Below, piece after piece: positions 1 to 12,866 of a DNA stretch of 27,500 nucleotides. Within the stretch, counting starts at the first letter, position 1; each line of letters begins with the position of its first letter. Source of the stretch: Chromera velia (lineage: Eukaryota; Sar; Chromeraceae); assembly GCA_018398765.1 (NCBI GenBank), contig JAHBMJ010003864.1, forward strand, positions 18,905-46,404. Direction: 5' to 3'. Made by a program: the position numbers and the translations under genes. A model generated the notes under the pieces. The model saw nothing but the letters and a program-made list of their open reading frames with translations, was not told where the DNA came from and did no database searches.

Positions 1-10
1 GTGCGTGTGT

Positions 11-49
<39 letters not shown>

Positions 50-50
50 T
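1..50. repeat. (GT)n microsatellite in a ThrRS intron
   Basis: Nearly pure GT dinucleotide repeat with a few C and A interruptions. It runs to within 10 bases of the 3' splice site at 57-59, so it lies where the polypyrimidine tract of this intron would be. Confidence 0.95.
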
Positions 51-59
51 GTTTGTCAG

Positions 60-2604
<2,545 letters not shown>

Positions 2605-3591
2605 ATGGGCAGCGAATATAAAAATAGTATTAATTGGGAAAACATGGAAAAGGAGGGAGCAGATGTGTGAGGAAGCCGGCCTGTTTCTGCCATCCCCAAC
2701 GTAAATGTAGTGCAGTATAGTGCAGTAGGAAAAGCATTGATCTGGAAAGACTTAATTTATAGATAAGCAATAATCATTATCATAAGCACACAGTAGCATA
2801 TAGCATAAGCATAGAAAGTTTTAAAATGTTTTAAAGAAAAAACGTTTGCATTTGTTTTAATGCATCAACGTCTAGATCAACGCAAAAAATTATGAATTGT
2901 GAAAGATTCATTAAGTAGTTATGCATATCTGACTTTTAAAAGAAAGAAAAGTCTAGAGAAAAATATAGTGATTAGTGATTAGTGGTGCCCTAGAGCACTG
3001 TCACCGTTTTATTTTATAAAGGTCGCCCCCGCAAACGGTAGAATGTAACGATTGCGATTGACTGTAATTGACTGATTGATTGTATGATTGATTAATTGGA
3101 TAGTTAATTTATTGATTGATAAGTTCTGCCCAATTCTACCCTAAGGTACCCTGAGGCCTTCCTGCTACGTTTATATCTATCACTAGAATCCATGAACGAG
3201 TTGCTTGATCGGCACTTCCGATTTTGAATGGTGACGGACGTTACACGGTCACATATGTAGATACATGCAGACAGCGATCTCACCCCCACAAGGACCCACA
3301 TTGAATGTGCAAGTGTGGGCCGGGGAAGTCATGCAGAAGCTGAGCTGCCCCCCGCGAGGCGATCGAGCCGCCGGACCCGTCTTCAATCCGTCTACATCAT
3401 GCATACATCATGCACAGGCTGCGTCATGCTGCACCGTAGCCTGCACGTACAACCACAACATTTATGAAGCCTTGTGCGATCCTCTGGGTGGACAATGACG
3501 TGCAGGGTATTAATAACATCTCTACACACGCAGGCTAACAGCATGCCGTTTCTCTTTCTCATTTTCCAAGTGAAGGTGCCGTCATTTTTTC
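2605..3591. other. Intergenic region, AT-rich part 2700-3130
   Basis: Between the ThrRS stop and the next gene. From about 2700 to 3130 the DNA is distinctly A+T-rich, with short tandem motifs (AGCATA-like units near 2800-2815 and degenerate GATT/ATTG units at 3050-3125). From 3265 to 3500 it is GC-richer and carries two copies of a CATCATGCA-like word near 3395-3412. A 77-codon open frame at 3265-3498 has no recognisable domain. I see no RNA gene. Confidence 0.6.
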
Positions 3592-4890
3592 ATGAAGCAC
3601 AAAAAAGATGCTGACGGAGACGGAATCGCGTTCCGTCACTTTGTTTTTCTGCTGATTGCCATCTTGAGTCTGCTGCTTGTCCTGTGGAGATCAGACAAGG
3701 TTCAGGCCGTCCCGTTTTCTGTGATTTGTTCTAAGACAAGCGCACATACCTCTACAATGACGTCTCCGCAGTCTGTACTGAATGCCTTCAGAGTGGCCAC
3801 TTGCAACGTCCTGTTTGAACCCTACTATGCCCGACACTGCAAGACCGCCAGCATGGACACGGCAGCCCGAGTGGCGGCCTGGCGCACCTTCGGATCTTCA
3901 GATCTGTTCAAAAGTTCTCACCTCATTCTCTTGCAAGAGTTCGCCTCAGGGGATGCGGACTGGGCCTCTGTCTTCTCAGGCTCGTCCTTGAGGTTGGAGC
4001 TCGCTCGTGAAAAAGGAGACTCCACAGCGATCGCCTTCGACGAGACAGTCTTCGAGCTGCAGTCGCAGCACACCGCTGTTGAAAAGCTTGACCGAGCTAA
4101 GACGGCACTGCGTCTGGTGCTGCAACACAGGACGACGGGCATTCAGCTTGCAGTGGTGAGTGCTCACGTCCCGTGGTCGAATGTGCAGTCGACGCAAGTA
4201 GAGTGGATGGAGAGGCTCCGACAGTTTGCACTCAGGGACCTGCCGGATGAAATTCTGATCTTCGTAGGCGGAGACTTCAACATTCGTGCCGCAGCTCTGA
4301 AGTCCCGCCAAGAGGCTGAGTCCCCACAGTGTCGACTGGCAGGCTCCTCACAGTCCGGGAAAATGGGAGAGCTGCTGACAAAGTCACGCAAGTCTGACGC
4401 TGTCTACCAGAGTGAGTGGCAGAGTGCGACTCAGTCTCTGTCCGTTCTGGACACTCTGCCGGGGGGTTTTCGCTTTTCCGATGGCTGGGTTGACGTGACG
4501 GCACCCCTCGAATGGTCTCACATGGCCAGAGAGGGACCCGTAAGGCTGGATTATCTTCTGATACGCTCAGGTGCCCTGTGGCGGGTTTTAAACCAGAAGC
4601 TGCAGAAGCATCATTCTCAATCTGAGGATGTTTCAGAAGGCATTTCTGCGAATCTCTCCAGCGAGCCTCCGTCTGTAGCTTCGTGGTCTGATCAAATTTT
4701 CGAGGGTTTTGTCACTCAAGTCTTTCCTTCCACTGCAAATGAACTGGTCAAGCATGACAGACACGACCCAGTCAAATACGGGGAAGCATTTCTGGAGCAT
4801 TCTTTTTCGGACCACGCGTTTCTTAGCGTGGACATTCCACTGTCTTTCATTGGAATGGAGAAGCAGGCACATGCAGACACCGTGAAATAA
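3592..4890 (+). CDS. Membrane-anchored endonuclease/exonuclease/phosphatase (EEP) family protein
   Basis: A single exon of 432 residues. The EEP fold hydrolyses phosphodiester bonds in nucleic acids or in phospho-signalling molecules with a divalent metal; the substrate here is unknown. Motifs in order: ATCNVLF with N72; LILLQEF with metal-binding E116; SAHVPW with H192; VGGDFN with D228 and N230; RLDYLLI with D320; and the terminal SDHAFLSVDI with D407 and H408. All key catalytic residues are present, so an active enzyme is likely. Residues 16-32 (HFVFLLIAILSLLLVLW) form one hydrophobic segment after a charged N terminus, suggesting a signal anchor or uncleaved signal peptide. The linker between D320 and the SDH motif is long. 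The gene has no introns, unlike both neighbours, and lies between AT-rich flanks. I cannot separate deadenylase-like, TDP2-like and DNase I-like subfamilies by eye. Confidence 0.85.
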   Translation: MKHKKDADGDGIAFRHFVFLLIAILSLLLVLWRSDKVQAVPFSVICSKTSAHTSTMTSPQSVLNAFRVATCNVLFEPYYARHCKTASMDTAARVAAWRTFGSSDLFKSSHLILLQEFASGDADWASVFSGSSLRLELAREKGDSTAIAFDETVFELQSQHTAVEKLDRAKTALRLVLQHRTTGIQLAVVSAHVPWSNVQSTQVEWMERLRQFALRDLPDEILIFVGGDFNIRAAALKSRQEAESPQCRLAGSSQSGKMGELLTKSRKSDAVYQSEWQSATQSLSVLDTLPGGFRFSDGWVDVTAPLEWSHMAREGPVRLDYLLIRSGALWRVLNQKLQKHHSQSEDVSEGISANLSSEPPSVASWSDQIFEGFVTQVFPSTANELVKHDRHDPVKYGEAFLEHSFSDHAFLSVDIPLSFIGMEKQAHADTVK

Positions 4891-4905
4891 TAGAGTGAGC
4901 CGGGC

Positions 4906-4947
4906 CGGTAACGTAATCTACGTACCTGGGGCGGTAACGTAATCTAC
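4906..4947. repeat. 16-bp direct repeat just after the EEP stop codon
   Basis: CGGTAACGTAATCTAC occurs at 4906-4921 and again at 4932-4947, 26 bases apart, starting 15 bases after the stop. Role unknown. Confidence 0.85.
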
Positions 4948-6217
4948 CTTTCCACATTCCGCAGACGCTTCACTTTTTTCTTTCATTCATTCCTTCATAC
5001 TCTCCCTCTCTCTAATTCTCTCTCTCTCTCTCTCTCTCCCTGTCTCTCTCTTTTTTTTTTTTTGACTGAATTTCTGTCCTTCCGGGGAGACTTCTTCCCT
5101 AGCTTCTTCCATCCCCGCGTTTCTTTTCACTTCCTCTCTTTTCTCCTTTCAGCATCTTTTCCTTTCTTTGATCTCTGTCTCTGTTAATTCCTGTCTCAGT
5201 TCTACTAGTAGGAGGTATCATTGCAACTAGCATTGCAATACATCAAGAAATTGATAAGAACTATATATATAGGTTAAAAAAGTATAACTTTAGAAAGGTT
5301 TCACAGTTGATCACACTTAAACTTTATCATATGAAGATACGACGTGGCGATCGAAGTAGATCGAAGCAAATTTGAACAAACTAATTTAACAGAGTGCATG
5401 AGACGGTATACTGGCAACTAGACTAACAAAAAGAATACTCTGCTTTTCTAGCTGTTTTTCTACCGGGCCGGTGTTCCCGACTGGAGTTGTGACAACGCTG
5501 TCCCCTTTTAGGTTTTAACAACTTGAACGCTGTCTCATATTATTTTCATAATCCACTACCATATATTAGACAGATAGATACACAGACAAACAAATAATCA
5601 TGTTTCATCAAGGAGTTTGGGTGTAGACAGACTCCTCGGAACGTTCCAATTTTCTTGCCCCCCTTCCTTCTTCGTAGTAATGTGGCGAAGGTTCAAATTA
5701 TTACGCACTAAAGTGTGTGTTCATTCATTTATTAAAATTCTATCAAGTTGTATAACAAATTTTAATAAATTTATAAATCTAATTTAAACTATATGTATAA
5801 GATTAAATTTTGAAAAAAGTGATTGTGTAATTTGATATAGCCTTCAAACACGTATAATTTATACTCATGTACTCATCAGAAAACTCAAATTTACCTTTCA
5901 AAGTTGTTTCAGTACTGTAAAATTTTTATTTAATTAATTGATTGCTCTAGAAATTTTTCTTTCAGGTGTAAAAAGTGAACGATCTCAGCTTGGCGGATGC
6001 CAGTCTGGCATGCATGCCAACACGGTTTGGCTTACTCTTATTCTTAATTATTGGAAGACAGGACAACAGAAAGAGACAGCAGGAGAAGAAAAGATTTGCG
6101 GGGCTTGGATAGACACCCTTTTCTGATTCTGATCAAAGTGACCCTCAATGGATCGACTTTCCCTACAAGGCAGGGGAGGGGAAGGAATCTTCCTTTTGTT
6201 TTTTACTTCATTTTTAT
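4948..6217. other. Intergenic region between convergent genes, AT-rich
   Basis: After the direct repeat comes a pyrimidine-rich stretch with a CT repeat (about 5017-5038) and a T run near 5051. From about 5200 to 5960 the sequence is strongly A+T-rich, with many TAAA, TTTAA and ATATAT words. I see no supported gene. The region holds the 3' ends of two convergent transcripts. Confidence 0.6.
5997..6019. other. Two overlapping palindromes
   Basis: ATGCCAG-T-CTGGCAT at 5997-6011 and the perfect 14-bp palindrome TGGCATGCATGCCA at 6006-6019 share bases, so two alternative hairpins are possible. They lie about 200 bases downstream of the stop codon of the minus-strand gene. Confidence 0.6.
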
Positions 6218-7830
6218 CTACTGGCTCGCCTTGTCAGTCTCCTCTTTTGCCTTTTTCATTTCTTGGACCTGCTTCTTAATTTCCTCCATCTCCCTCATGA
6301 TTCTTTCTTTCAATTGAAAGCCGATTGGTGCACCGTCCCCAGTCTTTAGTGCAAGAAGACCCCTGGCTGCTGCTGCGAAGACCTGAGTGGAGCCAACGGC
6401 GTCCTCTGTGGACGTTGCACCCTGACCTACGTTTGCAAGGGCATCGTCAATCAATTTCTTCATTTCGGGATCCATCGGGGACATCTTCTGCAGCTCTTCC
6501 ATCTGCTTCTGGAGTGCTTTCTGCTCTTCCTCTACCTTTGCTTGTTTCATCAGCTCGGCATCTTCCTTGCACGTCCCCCCTTCGTCTTTGTAGCCGGGAG
6601 CGCATACACAAGTGCCCTCAGCACTTCCCTCACCTGCCTTCCAGACCTTCTTCTGATTCGGATCGCACTTGGGCGTGCAGTCTGGAAACGTACCGTCCCA
6701 CCCTGCTTTGGTATCGCATTCGCATTTCGTTTTGTCATCACTTACTTTCATCCCCTTCTCGGCATCGCATTTGATGCAGTCGTTTGCGTCCCCATGCAAG
6801 AAATGATTCTCTCCGCATTCACACTTGGGGTCCGCATCGGGGAATGCTTTCATGACGGGGTCTGTCTCGGCTTCGTTTTTCAATTTCGGCATCGCGCCCT
6901 TTCCGCATACTGGCTTGCATTTCCCCCCGTCTTCTATGGTCGGGAACGGACAGACGCACTCTGCTTCTCCGGGAGATTTTTCTTTCGGGAGCATTCCATT
7001 GGCGCATTCTTGTGGGTCAGGAACGCACTTCCCATACTTGTCTTTGGTTTTGTCGAAATGAAATTTGGGGGGGCAGTCAGCACCGTCTGTCTGCAGCTTG
7101 AAGCATGCCTGGGGTTTGTCGAGATTCAGAGACTTGAAGTTTTCTTCACATGCGCACTTGTCTCCGACAACCGTCCACGGTTTCAATTTGTTGGTGTCTT
7201 TACTCAATTCTGCATCGTCTTTCCCTGGGCACTCGCATGTCGGTTTGCCTCCGTTTTCACCCTTCTGCATGCCTGTCGGACAGACACACTGCTGTTTGCC
7301 TGACGGTTTTGTCTCGTCCATCGTGAGACCAGCATCGCAGTTTGCATAGCATCCCTTGGACTTGTCTTTGTAGAATGTGTGATTCTCTTTGCACTCGCAT
7401 TCGGGTGGGTCGGAGGCGGACTTTTCTTTCATGTTCTTGTCATCGGCACACATGGCCTTGACCTTATCAGCGTCCTTCGCACATTTGCCGCTGCTTTTGT
7501 CCCATTTCTGCAAGTCACTTTGACATACGCATTCCACGTCCGAGTCTGTCTCCTTGACGGGAAGTCCCAGAGCCTTACATTTGTTCTCGAGGCACTCGCC
7601 CTTCTTTGAATGCCAGTAATCCTTGACGGGATTTCCTGTAGCGGGGCACTTACAACTTCTCTTGCACTTCTGAGGGTTGGACGGCTCTGAACACGAAGGA
7701 TCGTCCAGCAGATACTGCCTCCCTCCTGTGCACTGGCACTTGTCTGTTGAGAGTTCCATCTCTGGGTCCTCACACTGGCACTTGAACGCCTTCCTGGCCA
7801 GAGTCTTCACTGCTGGGCCGTTCGTGTCAT
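6218..7830 (-). other. Terminal exon: EGF-like C-x-C repeats and C-terminal coiled coil
   Basis: A single 1613-nt exon of 536 residues. The first about 420 residues hold 43 cysteines, including 12 C-x-C pairs in contexts such as QCVCPTGMQ, ECVCPFP, KCECGENHF and TCVCAPGYKDEGGTC, at roughly 25-45-residue spacing. This is the pattern of degenerate EGF/ephrin-receptor-like repeats. The last about 114 residues lack cysteine and contain two Glu/Lys/Met-rich heptad stretches (KVEEEQKALQKQMEELQK and ERIMREMEEIKKQVQEMKK) around an Ala/Gly spacer. No transmembrane segment or GPI-like hydrophobic tail precedes the TAG stop, so a secreted or non-covalently attached protein is likelier than one anchored at this end. 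Confidence 0.9.
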
Positions 7831-9973
7831 CTGCAAGCAGTCAAAGGGCCAGCAGGAGAAGAACTTGACGACAACAAGCTTCGTGTTTGTAATCGGGAGT
7901 GAGGCTACCTCAACGTTCTGTGACTAAATTTTGGTTTAGTGTTCTAACAACAGATCCTGCAGTAAGACTTCTTTCCGCGGAGAGACAGACTTCTGATCCA
8001 AAATCGTGCGCACACTCATTCTTTCTACCCAGACCCTTGCACCTATTCACCTGTGACCCTTGCCAGCAACAAATTGACAAAGGAGTTCTTTCCATTTTCC
8101 TTTGGGAAACAGGAGACAGAAGACTGGAAGACCGGCAAGAGCGAAAGACAGGCAAGCTAATGGAGTAGAGAGGGAGTTGCGCGACTCACCGTACTTCCAT
8201 TCGCATGCAATGTCCTGCACTTTGACTCCTCCGGGAAAGGTGATCTCTCCTGCTTGTCTTGTCGCGTCCGTGAGGCGCTGGGACTGCTGGAGCTGGAGGA
8301 AGCCAGTCACTCTGCAAACATCGCAGTTGATGCAGTCACACTTTATTCCCATATATTCCCATCCGTGTTTCTTTGGCCGATAGGACAAGAAACTCAGATT
8401 TTGTTCTTGTCTGCATGGTGTGTGCGTGAAATAAATAATTTAGGTCCAATGGCAGAAGGGACTTGAGCAGAGACGCCACTGATGAGAGAGGGGCACCAAA
8501 GGGAGGGGTGTCATTTGCCCACACGCAAAATTCTTTGTCCGTCCCACTTCTCTCAACAGGAGATGCATTCCCTCCCGTTTTCTGGTTGCATGGAACAAAA
8601 AGGGCTCTGTTCGTCTGTCGTTGGTTTTGAAGACTGACTGTTTGATGACATCGTCGGTGTTCTTTGACGCCCTGCAAACGACCAAAAGAGGAACGAAAAG
8701 AAAAAGGGGGGAACTTGTGACCTTATTTCAGAGGTGTGTGGGGTGGATGGATAGAGACGCACAGAGAGACTAGCAGAAGCCAGCAAAGAGAAGAAGCCAC
8801 GCAAGACCGGAGCCGGCCCAAACCAGCAGATGGATGCACAAATTCATAAGTGAAAAATCGTTGGAGCAGAAATGTGCGGCACGAGGGAGTACACGGAATT
8901 TCAAAAAGTCGTCAGGAAAGAAGAGGAGCCAGTCAATCACCACATACAGGAAATGAAGTTCAGTATGAAGGTGCCCTTTCGGCCTGCCTGTCTGCCTGTG
9001 TGTCTGCTTGCCTGCCTCACTGACTTTGCGGCTCTGCAGCAAGAATCATCAGGTGAGGACAAGAGGAAGAAGGCACACGGAGAGCACAGAGGTGTTTACT
9101 TTTGGACATACACATTGCAGGAAGGCAGATGTGGAAGGTACCACGCATCCATCAAGAAAGACCGTAAAATGAAAAAAGAAGACGACGTCTCTTGAAGCAA
9201 ACTGAGACTCGTCCCCTCGTCGCTTTACTTGCGCTCATTTCTATCTTTATGTCCTCTCCTCGTGTCGTCACCTCGTGAGCATGATTACATGAGGAGCTTT
9301 CGTTTTTTCCAGGCTTTCAGAAAAGCAAAAAGAGAAGTGGCAGAAGGTTATCCGTAAAGAGACTACTCGACTGAGTGAGTGAGTGAGTGAGTGAGTGAGT
9401 GAGTGGCTGACTGACTGACTGACTGACTGACTGACTCTTCTCTGCAAAGAAGATAGGAGGAGAGGAAGGAAAAGAAATATTCGATATTAGTCAATTCTTT
9501 TGCCAAATGAAAAAAACAAAGGGCCAATCAAGAACGTCCTTCCTCCCATTAACACCAAACTTCTCCCCTCTCTATCTCTCACACACAAACTGAGGAAGAG
9601 AGAGTACTTATCCAGGAGGTTTGAGAGGAACATTTTCCGACTTCGTTGCACAAATGCGAGCAGAAACGAAATGAGCGGTTGTGTTCTCTTTCCGCCCGCA
9701 CCTCTGTCTCTTTTCGTCTTTTGCCTTGATATATGAACTCACAGACTTTCTCTTTCTCCCTTACAACACCAGACATTCATTTGGTTCTACGACTCCCTTT
9801 TTGACTCTATGAGAGAGAAAGAGAGAGAGAGAAGAAAGAGGAATGATGCAGAATGAAACTGACGTTGCCTTGCCAATGTTTTGCCTGCACATAGGAGAAA
9901 GAGAAAGAGAAGGGAGGACAGAAAGTCATCGAAAAGGACACATTCAGGCGCACACACTCAGAAGGAAACAAGA

Positions 9974-10013
<40 letters not shown>

Positions 10014-10162
10014 AAATTAATACACAAACACACGCGCGCGTGGACGCGGACAGACGGAGGGGAAGAGAGAAGAGAGATAGAGAGTTACGTCTTAGTTTGA
10101 GTGGCGGCCAGCTTCAAGTCATTCAAATTTATTTTTCTTCTCTTCTGGTTGCCGCCCGTCTG

Positions 10163-10193
<31 letters not shown>

Positions 10194-12834
10194 TGTGTGT
10201 GTGTGTATGTGTGTGTGTGTGTGTCTGTGTGTGTGTGTGTCTGCCTGCCTGTCTGGCTATTTTTCTCTGTCTCTTTTTCTTTATGTGTAGTGTGGTTTAC
10301 TATGGAATAGCCGTACTCGCAAAGTAAAAGCCATGCAAGGACAACTGCCAATACATGCAGGGGCGGACGGACACTTGTGACTGGAATCCCGAGCTCGCGA
10401 AGACGTCAGGCTTCACACTGCAAAGAAGAGCAGGGACGCAGAGAAGATGCGGAGAAAGGCTACATTCAGGCCACTTTCTTCTTTCCTTTTCTTTCTGATT
10501 GGTCTGCATTGGGTTTTGTATTCGTTAGGTTTTTTTTCTCTTACATTTTCTTCCACTTTTTTCTCTGGGCATAAGACAGAAAACGGCACAGCAGATGGAG
10601 GGGGGGCAGGAAAAGAAATAAGGAAGACAAAACCTATGGCAGAACCGCGGGAAAGTTTAGAAGAAAGAAACAGACCAAAAAAAAGGAAAGAAAGAAAGAA
10701 AGAAAGAAAGAACGAAGGAAAAGGAAGGGGGACTGAGGGACAAGCACATGCATGAAGCAGAGTCAAGGATGTGCGCATGAAGAAACAAAAAACAAAAGAA
10801 TCTAAAAAGAAACACGCAAAGTCAAGGCGGCGGGACTCACCCAGACGAAGCATCGCCCTCTTGGATGCCACTGCAATGCATCAGGCCAAGAACACAAAGC
10901 ACAATTGATTGATAAGCAAAACATATTCTACTACCTTTCTCGGCTTAGTTTCTGCAGCAAAGAAGGACTGAGTCTTTGAGTGTGGACAAGAAGGAAGAGC
11001 ATGAAGCAAAAAGGACGAAGAAACAGACAGAGTCCAATCTGAAAAGGCGCTCAACAGGCAAACAAGTGCATTTGTGACTTGTTCGACACTTCTGCATGCG
11101 AGAGAAGGAACAAATGTGGGAAAAAGGAAAAGTCAAGTCCGTTCCTCACTGACTTGTTGAGACTGCAATGAATGTTTCACAGAGATGGAAGAAGCACAAA
11201 ATGAAAGGAGACAGTCACAAAGAAAGGGGGGAGGAGCAAAGAAACACAGCAAGCAAAAGGGCCGCTGAAGGAATTGAGAAAACAGTTTGAGAATGCTTTG
11301 TCTCTTTTCCATTGTCTCTGACTCCCTCTCTCTCTAGCGGTGGTGTATCACTCAGTCTCTTCATCTCTTTCTTGTTCTTTCTCTCTGTCACTGCTTCTTC
11401 CAACTTCGCCCTCCCCCACTCTGTCTTTTTTTTTTGCCTTTCATTCATTCATTCATTCATTCATTCATTCAAAAAGAGGATTTCTCTGTCCCGATGTGAA
11501 GTTTTAAAACCAAAGAAACATTCCCAAGACCCCCAAAGGAGGCCGAGCACTATCTTTCTGTCAGACGTGGTCCCTGACTGGTCGGTTGAAAGATCAGACT
11601 TACACTTTGCTGCATACAGGCAGACAGAAACAGACAGAGAGTCGTATGAGAAGAAACAGCTAAGCAAGCAATTTTTTAGCAGACGAACGAGAACTCAAGT
11701 CGTCAGCAAAGTAGTGTATCGAGACAATCCCTCATTCCTCAACCCATTGACCCAAGCCCGAACTCCTTTGCTCTCTCGGATGTTCCCCACTCAGTCCTCA
11801 AGTGAATAAAAGCAGACAGAGAGAGACAGGAGACAGACACGCAAGAAAATTTATTGCATGACAGGCCGTTGATCTGGGACCAAAATGAGTACAGAGAATC
11901 AAACCGCCATGCTGGACAGCTACCCGCAGACAGTGAAAAAGAGAAGCAAAGACAGGAAAAGAGGACAGTCCTAACGAAAGAAACATACGACATAAAAAAT
12001 GGGTCCTCCCCCGTGAGAACTGGGATCAGTAAAGTAAAGTCGTGCGCGCACTCCTGACTCATCAGAAAAGGCAAACAAAACGACGGACGGACTCACAGGA
12101 GGTTTGTGACAGATGCCCTGAGAGCGTCAAAAGCGCGGAAAGTTTTCACAATCATCAGCAACAGGGAAAGGGGAAATAATTTTTTTGCAGAGAAACCTTT
12201 TCGGAAATCGTTCTTTGTTTATGAAAATGACGAAAAGGAAGCCAGGAAGGGATAGAGAGAAAGTCAGAGGGAGAAAGACAAAGAATGAATGCAGGCTGCA
12301 AGTAAGGGCGTTCATATGCAACTTCGATACAGGAGACACGTAAAATCCAAAGAAGATACGCGGCTGAACGTGCGGAAAAGGCAAAGAAAGTAGAGCTCGC
12401 ATGAAATGGCAGTAGAACTCGGAGCAGCAAAGAGAATGAAACAAAGATACATTTTGTATTTACGCGACCACACAATGCTGAAGAGCTTACACTGCGCGTG
12501 CCAGAGTGGGACGGGACGCGATTTCGGGTTTCGACCTGCATGAATGGATGGAGGCACGAGCGAAGACACGAAGGTCCGGCAAATGAGCAAGAGATGTATG
12601 AAACGGAAGTATGTGAGGGGCCATGTGCAAGTCTTGAAAACTCAGCTTGTTTTTTGCTTTCTTTGGTTTGCCCTTCTTTCTTGGCTGCTGCGAGAATCCA
12701 AAGAAGGCCTTCCTGCTTCTGCACCCAATTTCGTTCCTGCATGACTTTTTGGTTCCCTTCATTCATTTGTCGGAAAGGGGAGTAAGTGGATGAGAAAGCC
12801 ACAACCATTGAAAAAGACAAAAAAAAGAAAGAAA

Positions 12835-12866
<32 letters not shown>

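Noticed and set aside
3265-3498. 77-codon open frame upstream of the EEP gene
   Set aside because: No recognisable domain, and no splice sites clearly link it to the EEP start at 3592.
8902-9195. Plus-strand frame with a signal-peptide-like start (MKVPFRPACLPVCLLACLTD)
   Set aside because: It derives from CCTG-like repeats and lies antisense to microexon 9025-9033; no domain follows.
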